This document shows positions 51,252 to 60,281 of a DNA stretch of 64,000 bases, in pieces (the first letter of the stretch is position 1; the number at the start of each line of letters is the position of its first letter). Below the pieces are notes generated by a model, which saw only the letters and a program-made list of their open reading frames with translations, did no database searches and had not been told where the DNA came from. Made by a program: the position numbers and the translations under genes. The stretch comes from Solirubrobacteraceae bacterium (GTDB lineage: Bacteria > Actinomycetota > Thermoleophilia > Solirubrobacterales > Solirubrobacteraceae). The stretch covers positions 310,001-374,000 of the forward strand of contig JAUJOT010000002.1 of the NCBI GenBank assembly GCA_030447505.1. The letters run 5' to 3'.

Positions 51252-53525
51252 ATGGTTCAGATGGCGATGGCCCTCGTCAGACGCCGCCGGTCCGGGAGCA
51301 TCGCGGCTGCGATCGCGATCGCGATCGCGATCGCAGCCCTCCCCGCACCGGCAAGCGCCCAGGCCCAGTCGGCATGTCCTGGTGCCGTCCCCGTCTGTCC
51401 GTACAGCGCGACATCGCAGATCGGCCAGCGCGGCGCGGGCGTGCTGCGCTTCCCGCAGTCGGTTGCGATCGGGCCCGACGGCTCGGTCTACGTCGCCGAC
51501 CAGTCCTCGAGCGTCGTCCAGGTCTTCGGTCCCGACGGCTCCTTTCGGCGCGAGGTCGGGCGCGCGGGCAGGCGTCCCGGTGAGCTGACATCGGTCGGCG
51601 CGATCACGGTCGCCGCCGACAACACGCTGTTCGTCGCCGACGGCAGCAACCGGATCGATCGCTTCGATGCCGCCGGAAACCTGCTCGGCTCGTTCGGGCG
51701 CCGCGGCACGGGCGTCGGCGAGTTCAACTTCGGCAAGGGCGGCGGCAACGACGCCCCCGCCGGCGGAGGCCTCGTGACGTCGGGCAACCTGCTCTTCGTC
51801 TCCGACAGCCTCAACAACCGCCTGCAGCGCTTCAACCTCGATGGATCGGGTGCCACGGAGATCGTTCCGCCGGGCCGGCTCTACAATCCGCGCGGGCTGG
51901 CGGTGCGCGGCCAGCGGCTGATCGTCGCCGACGACAAGAACCACCGGCTCGTCGTGATGGACTTCGGCGGCCGCGTGATCCGCACCGTCGGCAGCGGGCA
52001 GGGCGCGCGCGGAAACCAGTTCAGCTTTCCGTTCGGGGTCGCGATCGATCCGCAGGGTCGCGTCTTCGTCGCCGACGACATCAACCAGCGCGTGCTGCGC
52101 TTCGGCCCGCAGCCCGACTACAAGTACAAGGCCCGCTGGGGTCACTACGGCACCGGCCCCGGCCAGCTCGCCTACCCGCGCGCGATCGCGTCGGACAGCT
52201 CCGGCGCGCTGCACGTGACGAACACCGGCAACGACCGGATCGACGTCTTCGACCGCAGCGGCCGGCTGCTGCGCTCCTGGGGCGTGTCCGGTCGCGGCCG
52301 CGGGCAGTTCAACGCGCCGCTTGGTGTCGGCGCCGACGCCAACGGCGTCGGCGCGGTCGCCGACTCGATCAACGGCCGCATCGAGCTGCTGCACCCCGAC
52401 GGGTCGATCGCCTCGAGCTGGGGCTCGCCGGCGCCAGGGCCGACGATCCTGCGCTCGCCCGTCGCGGTCGCCTTTGACGCCGCCGGCGACGCGTACGTGC
52501 TCGACCAGCGGCGCGCCCGGATCGTCGTCTTCTCGCGCGCGACGGGGCTGCCGGCGCGCACGATCGCCGCCCAGGGCAGCGGTCCCGGCCGCCTGCTCGA
52601 CCCGTCTGCGATCACGATCGCCGGCGGCGTGATCACGGTCGGCGACACCGGCAACCGCCGGATCGCGCGCTTCACGACGGCCGGCGAGTACCTCGGCGCC
52701 TGGACGAACACCGGCGCGGTGCGCGGCGTCGCCGTGACGCCCGACGGCTCGCGCACGTACGCCAGCGCAACCGACAACCGGATCACGGTCTACGACGCGC
52801 AGGGCGCCGTCGTGACGCAGTTCGGCGGCTCGGGGCGCAAGCTGGGCAAGCTCTCCGCCCCCGCGCAGATCGCGCTCGACGGCGGCGGCAAGCTGTGGGT
52901 CGCCGACCGCGGCAACAGCCGCATCCAGCGCTTCGGCCCGGACGGCGAGCGGCTGGGCATGTTCGGCGAGCGCGGAACCGGGCCCGGCCAGTTCATCAAC
53001 CCGACCGGCGTCGTCGTCGACTGCCACGGCGTGCTGACGGTGACCGACACGCGCAACAACCGCGTCCAGCAGTTCGTGCTCGCCGCAGCGGAGGCGCCGC
53101 CCTGTGTCGCGACCGCGCCGCTCGGCAACCCGCCGCCGCCCAAGGCGCCGACGCTGCCGCCGCCGCTCGGGCCCGAGCTCGACGTGAAGGTCCTGCGCAC
53201 AGGCAGGCTGTTCGCGACGCGCGTGCTGCCGCTGCGCGTCGGCTGCGACACGATCTGCCGCGTCGAGCTGACCGGCACGCTGACCGAGCGCAACAAGCCC
53301 AAGAAGCGCAAGCGCGCGTTCTCCGTCAGCCTGCGTCCGGCGGTCGTCAGGCTGGCTGCGGGCGATTCGAAGGTCCTGCGCGTCAGGCTCACGCGGACGC
53401 AGGTCGCGCGGTTGCGCAAGGCGATGAAGAGCCGCCGCCGGCTGACGGTGACGCTGCAGATCGAGGCCACCGCCGACGCGGGCGAGCCGACGACCGTCAG
53501 CCGCAGCTTGACCGCACGCGGATAA
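51252..53525 (+). CDS. Secreted NHL-repeat beta-propeller protein
   Basis: A 757-residue protein with a signal peptide (SIAAAIAIAIAIAALPAPASA). At least ten NHL-type blades follow, each with a VAD/ITD-x-NNR-x-QRF pattern: VADQSSSVVQVF, VADGSNRIDRF, VSDSLNNRLQRF, VADDINQRVLRF, VADRGNSRIQRF, VTDTRNNRVQQF. Linkers of the GTGPGQL/F type separate blades. The C-terminal 150 residues are a Lys/Arg-rich beta domain after a Pro-rich hinge. Such proteins bind ligands or carbohydrate outside the cell. The signal peptide is encoded by a GATCGC tandem repeat. A secreted SGNH hydrolase follows in the same orientation. Confidence 0.85.
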   Translation: MVQMAMALVRRRRSGSIAAAIAIAIAIAALPAPASAQAQSACPGAVPVCPYSATSQIGQRGAGVLRFPQSVAIGPDGSVYVADQSSSVVQVFGPDGSFRREVGRAGRRPGELTSVGAITVAADNTLFVADGSNRIDRFDAAGNLLGSFGRRGTGVGEFNFGKGGGNDAPAGGGLVTSGNLLFVSDSLNNRLQRFNLDGSGATEIVPPGRLYNPRGLAVRGQRLIVADDKNHRLVVMDFGGRVIRTVGSGQGARGNQFSFPFGVAIDPQGRVFVADDINQRVLRFGPQPDYKYKARWGHYGTGPGQLAYPRAIASDSSGALHVTNTGNDRIDVFDRSGRLLRSWGVSGRGRGQFNAPLGVGADANGVGAVADSINGRIELLHPDGSIASSWGSPAPGPTILRSPVAVAFDAAGDAYVLDQRRARIVVFSRATGLPARTIAAQGSGPGRLLDPSAITIAGGVITVGDTGNRRIARFTTAGEYLGAWTNTGAVRGVAVTPDGSRTYASATDNRITVYDAQGAVVTQFGGSGRKLGKLSAPAQIALDGGGKLWVADRGNSRIQRFGPDGERLGMFGERGTGPGQFINPTGVVVDCHGVLTVTDTRNNRVQQFVLAAAEAPPCVATAPLGNPPPPKAPTLPPPLGPELDVKVLRTGRLFATRVLPLRVGCDTICRVELTGTLTERNKPKKRKRAFSVSLRPAVVRLAAGDSKVLRVRLTRTQVARLRKAMKSRRRLTVTLQIEATADAGEPTTVSRSLTARG
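51311..51334 (+). repeat. GATCGC hexanucleotide repeat, four units
   Basis: Four tandem GATCGC units (GCGATCGC-type palindromes) inside the signal peptide of the NHL-repeat gene, encoding alternating Ala-Ile. Length changes would stay in frame and alter the hydrophobic core. Confidence 0.9.
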
Positions 53526-53626
53526 TCTCTCGCGTGGCCGCGCGGGGTGGCCGCCGGACGAGCGTTGGGATTTCGAGGATTCAAGGGAGAGGCTTCGCTA
53601 CGGCCGCCGATCGCGGCGCCAGGCAT

Positions 53627-54214
53627 GTGTTTCGGCTGAGCGTCGGCCTCGTGCTCGCGGTCCTGCTGATGCTGCTCGTCTCGGGGGTGGCGCAGGCGCG
53701 TGCCGCCGACGGCGACGTGCTCGAGGTCGGCGACTCGCTGGCTGTCGGCACGCAGCCCTTCCTCGGCGAGATGCTCGCCGATCGCAACCTCGTCTCCAAC
53801 ATCCGCAACGGCATCACGACGCCGCAGGGCATGCGGCTGCTGCGGATGTCACTGCGCACCGTGGTGCCCAAGACGGTCGTCGTCAGCCTCGGAACGAACG
53901 ACGGCGGCGACCCCAAGCGCTTCGCAGACCGCCTGCGACGCACGCTCGCCCTGCTCCCGGCGGACACCTGCGTCGTCTGGTCGACGATCATCCGCCCGCG
54001 ACGCAAGGGTCCCTACCGCCCGCTCAACCGCGTGCTGCACAGGCTCAAGAAGCAGGAGCCGCGGCTCGTCGTCGTCGACTGGGAGCACGCGGTGACCGGC
54101 GGCGCCGTGTTCCTGCCCGACGGGCTGCACGCCGATCGCGCCGGCTACCGCTACCGCAGCGCGATGATCGCCGATGCCGTCAACCGCGGTTGTCGCGCCA
54201 GCGCCGGCGGCTGA
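53627..54214 (+). CDS. Secreted SGNH/GDSL-like hydrolase
   Basis: About 195 residues from GTG 53627, a start that puts the signal peptide (VFRLSVGLVLAVLLMLLVSGVAQARA) first; the upstream 90 bases in frame lack third-position bias, so the longer GTG 53534 start is less likely. The mature part has the SGNH blocks: VLEVGDSLAVGTQPF (Ser), NIRNGITTPQGM, VVSLGTNDGGD (Asn) and PDGLHADRAGYR (Asp-His). These are esterases or acyltransferases acting on carbohydrates. It lies near an OafA-type acyltransferase with its own SGNH domain, so both may act on one surface polymer. Confidence 0.8.
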   Translation: MFRLSVGLVLAVLLMLLVSGVAQARAADGDVLEVGDSLAVGTQPFLGEMLADRNLVSNIRNGITTPQGMRLLRMSLRTVVPKTVVVSLGTNDGGDPKRFADRLRRTLALLPADTCVVWSTIIRPRRKGPYRPLNRVLHRLKKQEPRLVVVDWEHAVTGGAVFLPDGLHADRAGYRYRSAMIADAVNRGCRASAGG

Positions 54215-54236
54215 TCTTCCCGCGCCCGCCCGGCGC

Positions 54237-54257
54237 CTTTCGCTGAGCGAGCGAAAG
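54237..54257. terminator. Hairpin between convergent genes
   Basis: CTTTCGCT, loop GAGCG, AGCGAAAG: an 8-bp stem in the 45-base gap between the SGNH hydrolase (+, stop 54214) and the acyltransferase (-, stop 54260). It could end transcription from both sides; there is only a weak T stretch (CCTTT) on the left arm. Confidence 0.6.
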
Positions 54258-54259
54258 CC

Positions 54260-56326
54260 CTACTCCCACTCCTGCATGAGCCCTTCGATCTTGCGCCCCA
54301 GCGGCGCGCCCAGCGTCCTGGCGAACACGAGCGTGAAATGGTGCAGGTCCTTGTAGACGAGCGCGCCGCCGATCACCGGATAGCACAGGCGCCTGCCGCA
54401 GAACACGTCGCTGAGGTCGATCGCCTGCAGGCGGGGCGAGTGCTCCTTGCGCGCAGCGATGACAGCCGGATCGTCGTCGAGCGCCGACTTGCGCGGCAGC
54501 GCGCACCTCAGCCCTGGGCGCTTCTTCGCGACGATCGCCGCGTCGATGCACTCGGCCGTGCGGCCGAAGACGTTCGGGCTGTCACGGATGATCACGATCT
54601 GCTTGACGCTGTCGGGCAGCGTCTTCCAGGCCTTGCGCACGCCGTCGATCTTCGCCTCGAGCATCGTGCGCCCCCGCGGCACGCGCACCGTGCCGCCGGT
54701 GATCCCGACGATGAACACGGTGTCGACCTCCGGGTGCTTGCGAAAGAAGCGCGGCACGCCCTTGACCCAGCGCAGGCACTGCGAGCGCGTCGGCTCGGGC
54801 GTCAGCTTCGTCGCCGCCGAGAACACGCAGCTCGTGCGCGTCAGCGACAGACCGCGCCAACCGCGCTGGCGGGCGACGACGTCGAGCGGTGCCCGCCAGT
54901 GCGAGGCGTGGCTGTCGCCGAGCAGCGCGACCGTCTTTCGTGCCTTCCCAGGCTCGACGCCGAAGTCGCAGACGCTCACGCCGCTCTCCTTGCGGAAGTT
55001 CGCGCAGGGCGCGTTCTCCTCGTGCCTCGCGGCGACCGGCAACGGCACGACCTTCGTGCGCAGGGCGCGGTTCTGACAGGGGTTTCGCGAATCGCGCGCG
55101 GCAGCGCCGAAGCAGTCGGGCGTGTGCGCGACGAGCTCGACGGAGTCGCGCTCGGCCTCGTGGATCTGCGCCTCGACGTGCGACGTGCCGCCGACGAGGA
55201 CCGCTGCGAGGACGGCCGTCGCGGCGGCGCTGCAGGCGAACGTCATGCGCGGCTGCGCCGACAGCCAGGCACTGCGGCGGACCGGGTCCTCGACGAGCAC
55301 CTTCGTCAGCGAGGCCAGCAGCACGGTCAGCACCGCCACCAGGATCCGCGTCTCCGTCAGCCCCGGGTTCGTGAAGACGAAGGGCGCGAACACGAGCAGC
55401 GGCCAGTGCCAGAGGTAGACCGAGTAGGAGATGTCGCCGAGCGACTGCGCGGGCCTGAGCCGCAGGATCCGCGAGGGCGCCCAGCGCGCGGCCGGCATCC
55501 CGGCGTGGATGACGGCCAGCGCGCCGAGCACCGGCACGGCGGCCGCCCAGCCCGGAAACGCGGTCTCGCTGCCGTAGGACGCGGCCGCGTAGGCGACCGC
55601 CGCCAGCCCCGCCCACGACAGCAGGGCGCGGGCCCGGTCGGGCAGCGCCGCGCGCGCGCCGAGCAGCGCGAGCAGGCCGCCGGCGCCGAACTCCCAGACC
55701 CGCGTCGGCGTCACGAAGTACGCCGCGGCGGGATTGGCCGCGGTCTCGCTGATCGAGTACCACAGGCTGAGACCGGTCACGGTGAGCAGGACGCCGGTGA
55801 TCGCCATGCGCCGCCGCGCCGTCCACGCCGCGACGACGATCAGCAGCGGCCAGATGACGTAGAACTGCTCCTCGGCCGACAGCGACCAGAAGTGCTGCAC
55901 CGGTGACGGGCGGTTGTCGGCGCCGAGATAGTCGACGGCGTCGGACGCCAGCTGCCAGTTCTGGACGTACGCGGTGCTCGTCGCGATCTCGGTCAGGAAC
56001 TGCTGCCAGTGCAGCGGCGGCACGAGCGCGATCGTCGCCACCGCGCACACGAACAGCGTCAGCAGCGCGGCCGGCAGCAGGCGACGCGCGCGGCGCGCCC
56101 AGAACTGCCAGAGCGACAGCGTGCCCGTCGTGTCGACCTCGCGCAGGAGGTGCGCGGTGATGAGAAATCCGGAGATCGCGAAGAACACGTCGACGCCGAC
56201 GAACCCGCCCGGCATCGCCTCCGGCCAGACGTGATAGACGACGACCGTCAGCACCGCCACCGCGCGCAGCGCCTGGATCTCCGGGCGCACGGCCGAACGC
56301 CTGCGGCTCTCGATCGGCTCGGGCAC
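54260..56326 (-). CDS. OafA/YrhL-type acyltransferase with C-terminal SGNH domain
   Basis: A 688-residue membrane enzyme that O-acylates surface sugars. Residues about 10-385 form the acyltransferase-3 domain with about ten helices (EIQALRAVAVLTVVVYHVWPEAMPGGFVGVDVFFAISGFLIT, FWSLSAEEQFYVIWPLLIV, ISYSVYLWHWPLLVFAPF). Residues about 460-680 are a periplasm-type SGNH domain (VALLGDSHASHWRAPL, KDLHHFTLVFARTLGAPLG with the Asp-x2-His pair). The GTG start is at 56326. Substrate unknown; a glycan or lipid in the cell wall is likely. Confidence 0.9.
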   Translation of the reverse strand: MPEPIESRRRSAVRPEIQALRAVAVLTVVVYHVWPEAMPGGFVGVDVFFAISGFLITAHLLREVDTTGTLSLWQFWARRARRLLPAALLTLFVCAVATIALVPPLHWQQFLTEIATSTAYVQNWQLASDAVDYLGADNRPSPVQHFWSLSAEEQFYVIWPLLIVVAAWTARRRMAITGVLLTVTGLSLWYSISETAANPAAAYFVTPTRVWEFGAGGLLALLGARAALPDRARALLSWAGLAAVAYAAASYGSETAFPGWAAAVPVLGALAVIHAGMPAARWAPSRILRLRPAQSLGDISYSVYLWHWPLLVFAPFVFTNPGLTETRILVAVLTVLLASLTKVLVEDPVRRSAWLSAQPRMTFACSAAATAVLAAVLVGGTSHVEAQIHEAERDSVELVAHTPDCFGAAARDSRNPCQNRALRTKVVPLPVAARHEENAPCANFRKESGVSVCDFGVEPGKARKTVALLGDSHASHWRAPLDVVARQRGWRGLSLTRTSCVFSAATKLTPEPTRSQCLRWVKGVPRFFRKHPEVDTVFIVGITGGTVRVPRGRTMLEAKIDGVRKAWKTLPDSVKQIVIIRDSPNVFGRTAECIDAAIVAKKRPGLRCALPRKSALDDDPAVIAARKEHSPRLQAIDLSDVFCGRRLCYPVIGGALVYKDLHHFTLVFARTLGAPLGRKIEGLMQEWE

Positions 56327-56367
56327 TACCGCGTCCGGGCCCTGATCATGATGCGTGCCATCTCCCC

Positions 56368-56853
56368 CTAACGCGCGACTCGCGGCGCAGGTTGCGCCGC
56401 TGCCTCGATCAACGGCATCGTCCGCGGCGGGACCTGCCGCGTGAGGACGACGTAGCTCGTGCAGCGCCGGATCGCGGGCGTCGCCGTCAGCCTGTTGACG
56501 ATCTGCTGCAGATGCTCGGTGTCGCGCGCGACGACGCGGCAGATGAGATCCTGCGGGCCCGAGATCGCGTCGGCCTCCAGCAACTCGGGGATCGACTCCA
56601 TGACCTCGACCGCCGCGGCCAGCTCGCCCTGCGCGAGCTCGATCAGGATAAACGCGCTGATCGCATAGCCCATCGCGACCGGGTCGACCTCGGGGCCGTG
56701 GCCGGTGATGACGCCCCGCGACTCGAGCTTCGCGAGGCGCGCCTGCACCGTGCCGCGTGCGACGCCGAGCTGGCGTGCGATCTCGAGCAGGCCCACGCGA
56801 GGGAACTTACGCAGTGCTGCGATGAGACGGGCGTCGAGGCGATCGATGGACAA
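56368..56853 (-). CDS. Lrp/AsnC-family regulator
   Basis: A 161-residue regulator. The N-terminal HTH reads LDARLIAALRKFPRVGLLEIARQLGVARGTVQARLAKLESRGVITG and the C-terminal RAM ligand-binding domain reads ILIELAQGELAAAVEVMESIPELLEADAISGPQDLICRVVARDTEHLQQIV. TTG 56853 is the only reasonable start. It lies divergent from the phenylalanine/tyrosine catabolic genes with a 120-base gap, so control of that operon by aromatic amino acids is likely (inference). Confidence 0.88.
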   Translation of the reverse strand: MSIDRLDARLIAALRKFPRVGLLEIARQLGVARGTVQARLAKLESRGVITGHGPEVDPVAMGYAISAFILIELAQGELAAAVEVMESIPELLEADAISGPQDLICRVVARDTEHLQQIVNRLTATPAIRRCTSYVVLTRQVPPRTMPLIEAAAQPAPRVAR

Positions 56854-56973
56854 GCTGACCAGTATCTCAGATGGTTCTGCGAATCTGCTGCGCGATTTGC
56901 CCTGTCGAGATGAGCAGACTTGCAACGCGGCCGCGAAGGCCGCACTCTCTGTCGTACGAGAGAGGAGCACGCC
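56854..56973. promoter_or_regulatory. Divergent control region with a dyad next to the phhA start
   Basis: A 120-base gap that is less GC-rich than its neighbours. The near-perfect dyad CTCTgTCGTACGAgAGAG (56947-56964), whose centre TCGTACGA is itself a palindrome, overlaps the purine-rich ribosome binding site of the phenylalanine hydroxylase gene. It is a candidate operator for the divergent Lrp/AsnC regulator, or an mRNA hairpin over the binding site. A looser AATC...GATT repeat lies at about 56880-56900. Confidence 0.5.
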
Positions 56974-57867
56974 GTGTTCGAAGAAGCGCAGCTGTACTCG
57001 CCGGTGACGACCGACGTGAGCGGTGAGGTTACCGTCCACCTGCACGACGGCCATCCCGGCGCGAACGACCCCGCGTACCGTCGCAGGCGCAACGAGATCG
57101 CCGCCGCCGCGCTCAGCTGGCGGCCGGGTATGCGCGCCCCGCGGATCGACTACAACGCCGACGAGCAGGAGGTCTGGCGCACCGTCTGCCGTGAGCTCGC
57201 CCCGCTGCACGAGCGGTACGCCGTCGGCGAGTACCGCGCCGCGCTCGGCGCGCTCGACCTGCCGGCCGATCACATCCCCGGCCTCGACGCGATCAGCGAG
57301 CGGCTCGCGACGCGCAGCGGCTGGAGCTACGTGCCGGCCGCCGGCCTGGTCGACCTGCGCAGGTTCTACGCCGGCCTCGGCGACCGGATCTTCCACTCGA
57401 CGCAGTACGTGCGCCACCCGGCGATGCCGCTCTACACGCCCGAGCCGGACATCGTCCACGAGGTCATCGGTCACGGCCACCTGCTCGCGACGCCGACCTT
57501 CGGCGAGCTGCACCGGCGTGCCGGCGCCGCCGCACTGCGGCTGCGCGAGGAGCAGTCGCTGCGCTTCCTGTCGCGCGTCTTCTGGTTCTCGCTCGAGTTC
57601 GGCGTCGTCGTCGAGGACGGCGAGCTGCGCGCCTACGGCGCCGGCATCCTCTCGAGCTCGGGCGAGATCGCGCAGTTCGCGGCGATGCAGCTGCGCCCGC
57701 TGAGCCTGCGCGAGATGGGCAGCGCCGACTACGACATCACGACGTACCAGCCCGTCCTGTACCGCGCCGAGTCCGTCGCGGAGATCGAGGCCGTCGTCGG
57801 CGGCTTCTTCGACACCTGCACCGACGAATCGATCGAGGAGCTGCGCCATGAGCACGCTGTGGCCTGA
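56974..57867 (+). CDS. phhA: Phenylalanine 4-monooxygenase
   Basis: A 297-residue pterin-dependent iron hydroxylase that makes tyrosine from phenylalanine. The iron ligands are plain: His162 and His167 in DIVHEVIGHGHLL and Glu208 in FWFSLEFGVV. The substrate region (HSTQYVRHPAMPLYTPEPD) and YQPVLYRAESVAEIEAVVGGFF are also typical. It has the short bacterial form without a regulatory domain. GTG 56974 has an AGAGAGGAG binding site. It overlaps hppD by 20 bases. It is the first gene of the Phe/Tyr degradation operon. Confidence 0.93.
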   Translation: MFEEAQLYSPVTTDVSGEVTVHLHDGHPGANDPAYRRRRNEIAAAALSWRPGMRAPRIDYNADEQEVWRTVCRELAPLHERYAVGEYRAALGALDLPADHIPGLDAISERLATRSGWSYVPAAGLVDLRRFYAGLGDRIFHSTQYVRHPAMPLYTPEPDIVHEVIGHGHLLATPTFGELHRRAGAAALRLREEQSLRFLSRVFWFSLEFGVVVEDGELRAYGAGILSSSGEIAQFAAMQLRPLSLREMGSADYDITTYQPVLYRAESVAEIEAVVGGFFDTCTDESIEELRHEHAVA

Positions 57868-58993
57868 CCCCGCCGCCGACCATCGAAGCCGGCGCGACTT
57901 CATGCCCCTGCACGGCATCGACCACATCGAGCTGTGGGTCGGCAACGCCGCGCAGGCGGCCTACCACTTCAGCCACGCCTTCGGCTTCACCGAGGTCGCC
58001 TACGCGGGACTCGAGACGGGGCTGCGCGACCGCGTCTCGCACGTCCTCCAGCAGGGTCGCATCCGGCTCGTGCTGACCGGCACCCTGGACGCCGCCACCG
58101 AGATCGCCGCGCACCAGCGCGTGCACGGCGACGGCGTGAAGTACGTGGCGCTGTCGGTGCCCGACGTCGACGCCGCCTACCGCGAAGCGGTCGCGCGCGG
58201 CGCTCGCGGACTGACGGAGCCGCACGAGCTGCGCGACGGCGAGGGCGCGGTTCGGATCGCGGAGATCGCCGCCTACGGAGATACCGTGCACCGCTTCGTC
58301 GGGCGCGCCGACTACGCTGGGACGTTCCTGCCGGGCTTCGTCGCCGTGGCGCACGACGGCGACCCGTCGCAGCCGGCCTCGCCCGCCCTGCTGGCCGGCA
58401 TCGACCACGTCGTCGCGAACGTCGAGCTCGGCGAGATGGAGCGCTGGGTGAAGTACTACGAGGACGTCTTCGGGATGACCGAGCTCATCCACTTCTCCGA
58501 CGAGGCGATCTCGACGGAGTACTCGGCGCTCATGTCGAAGGTGGTGACGACCGGCGACGGGCGCGTGAAGCTGCCGATCAACGAGCCCGCCGAGGGCGCG
58601 CGCAAGTCGCAGATCGACGAGTACCTCGAGTTCTACGGCGGCCCGGGCGTGCAGCACATCGCGGTCTCGACGACCGACATCGTGCGCACCGTCGAGGAGC
58701 TGCAGGCGCGCGGCGTGCGGTTCCTGCGCACGCCGGAGTCCTACTACGACGGGCTGCCCCAGCGCGTCGGCGAGATCGACCAGTCGCTCGAGGACCTGCG
58801 CCGCCTGGGCATCCTCGCGGACCGCGACGACGAGGGCTACCTGCTGCAGATCTTCACCAAGCCGCTCGGCGACCGGCCGACGATCTTCCTGGAGGTGATC
58901 GAGCGCCACGGCGCGCGCGGCTTCGGCGAGGGCAACTTCAAGGCGCTCTTCGAGGCGATCGAGCGCGAGCAGGCGCTGAGGGGGAACCTCTAG
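57848..58993 (+). CDS. hppD: 4-hydroxyphenylpyruvate dioxygenase
   Basis: A 381-residue iron dioxygenase converting 4-hydroxyphenylpyruvate to homogentisate. Two vicinal-oxygen-chelate domains are seen. The iron ligands are His187 (GIDHVVANV), His270 (GGPGVQHIAVST) and Glu349 (TIFLEVIER). The C-terminal helix RGFGEGNFKALFEAIEREQ is the usual gating helix. The ATG lies within the end of phhA. The tyrosine transaminase needed to form its substrate is not in the window. Confidence 0.94.
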   Translation: MSTLWPDPAADHRSRRDFMPLHGIDHIELWVGNAAQAAYHFSHAFGFTEVAYAGLETGLRDRVSHVLQQGRIRLVLTGTLDAATEIAAHQRVHGDGVKYVALSVPDVDAAYREAVARGARGLTEPHELRDGEGAVRIAEIAAYGDTVHRFVGRADYAGTFLPGFVAVAHDGDPSQPASPALLAGIDHVVANVELGEMERWVKYYEDVFGMTELIHFSDEAISTEYSALMSKVVTTGDGRVKLPINEPAEGARKSQIDEYLEFYGGPGVQHIAVSTTDIVRTVEELQARGVRFLRTPESYYDGLPQRVGEIDQSLEDLRRLGILADRDDEGYLLQIFTKPLGDRPTIFLEVIERHGARGFGEGNFKALFEAIEREQALRGNL

Positions 58994-59051
58994 TGGTCGC
59001 TCGTGCTGGTCGTCTTGCCGTTGCCACGAGGACCGACAGGAGGGGCCGCTG

Positions 59052-60224
59052 ATGCGCTACGTCTCGCTGGGCGACGTTCCGGCCAAGCGCCACACGCAGG
59101 TCCGCGACGAGGACGGCGGCGCGCTGCTCGTCGAGGAGGTGATGGGCTATGAGGGCTTCTCGGGCAACGAGTCGATCCTGTACCACCTGCAGTCGCCGTG
59201 CGACGTGGCGCAGGTCGGCTCGTTCGAGCCGATCGTGCTGGTCGAGTGGGTGCCCGACGCGCACGTGCACCGGCTGACGCAGACGGCGCCGCTCGAGCCG
59301 GCCGGCGATCCCGTGTCGGGCCGCCGCGTGCTGATGTTCAACGACGACGTCGCGATCGCGATCTGCAAGCCGGCCGACGAGTTCGACGGCTTCTACCGCA
59401 ACGGCGAGGGCGACGAGCTGATCTTCGTCCACGAGGGCTCGGGCGTCTTCGAGACGATCTTCGGAACGCTTCCCTACCGACCGCACGACTACGTCGTGAT
59501 CCCGCGCGGGACGACCTACCGCGTGAGGTTGGGCGACGCGCCGCAGACGTGGCTGACGTTCCACACGCCCGGCGAGATCGAGACGCCCAACCGCTACCGC
59601 AACCGCTATGGGCAGCTGCTCGAGCACGCGCCGTTCTCGCAGCGCGACTTCCACCCGCCGCGCTCGCTGGAGACCCAGCGCGAGCGGGGCGAGTTCGAGC
59701 TCGTCGTGCGGGCGCGGCGCGGACACCAGCGCTTCGTGCTCGACCACCACCCGCTCGACGTCGTCGGCTGGGACGGCTACGTCTATCCGTACAGCTTCAA
59801 CATCCACGACTTCGAGCCGAAGTCCGGCCGCCTGCACCAGCCGCCGACGGTCCACCAGACCTTCCAGGGGCCGAACTTCGTGATCTGCTCGTTCTGCCCC
59901 CGCAACCTCGACTGGGACCCGCTCGCGGTGCCGCTCCCCTACCACCACTCCAACCTGCAGTCCGAGGAGGTCATCTACTACGTCGACGGCCGCTTCGGCT
60001 CGCGCGCGGGTGTCGGCGAGGGCGCGCTGACGCTGCACCCCAGCGGACTGCCGCACGGCCCCCAGCCGGGCCGCGTCGAGGCCTCGCTGGGCGCGAGCCG
60101 CACCGACGAGCTCGCCGTCATGTGCGACACCTTCCGCCCGCTGCGCCTGACGACGCTCGCCCGCGACCTCGACGACCCGTCGTACGCGCTGAGCTGGCAC
60201 GCGGGGACGAGGGCGCCGGCCTAG
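59052..60224 (+). CDS. hmgA: Homogentisate 1,2-dioxygenase
   Basis: A 390-residue cupin dioxygenase that opens the ring of homogentisate to maleylacetoacetate. It matches the shorter actinobacterial form: GYEGFSGNESILYHLQSPC, HVHRLTQTAPL, FVHEGSGVFETIFG, YSFNIHDFEPKSGRLHQPPTVHQTF, with iron-binding residues in YHHSNLQSEEVIYYVDG (297-313) and HPSGLPHGPQPG (329-340). It follows hppD by 58 bases. Confidence 0.92.
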   Translation: MRYVSLGDVPAKRHTQVRDEDGGALLVEEVMGYEGFSGNESILYHLQSPCDVAQVGSFEPIVLVEWVPDAHVHRLTQTAPLEPAGDPVSGRRVLMFNDDVAIAICKPADEFDGFYRNGEGDELIFVHEGSGVFETIFGTLPYRPHDYVVIPRGTTYRVRLGDAPQTWLTFHTPGEIETPNRYRNRYGQLLEHAPFSQRDFHPPRSLETQRERGEFELVVRARRGHQRFVLDHHPLDVVGWDGYVYPYSFNIHDFEPKSGRLHQPPTVHQTFQGPNFVICSFCPRNLDWDPLAVPLPYHHSNLQSEEVIYYVDGRFGSRAGVGEGALTLHPSGLPHGPQPGRVEASLGASRTDELAVMCDTFRPLRLTTLARDLDDPSYALSWHAGTRAPA

Positions 60225-60281
60225 TACAGCGCTCTGACGGATGCAGACACGACCGGCGCGGACCCTAGGTTGGGACGCGCG

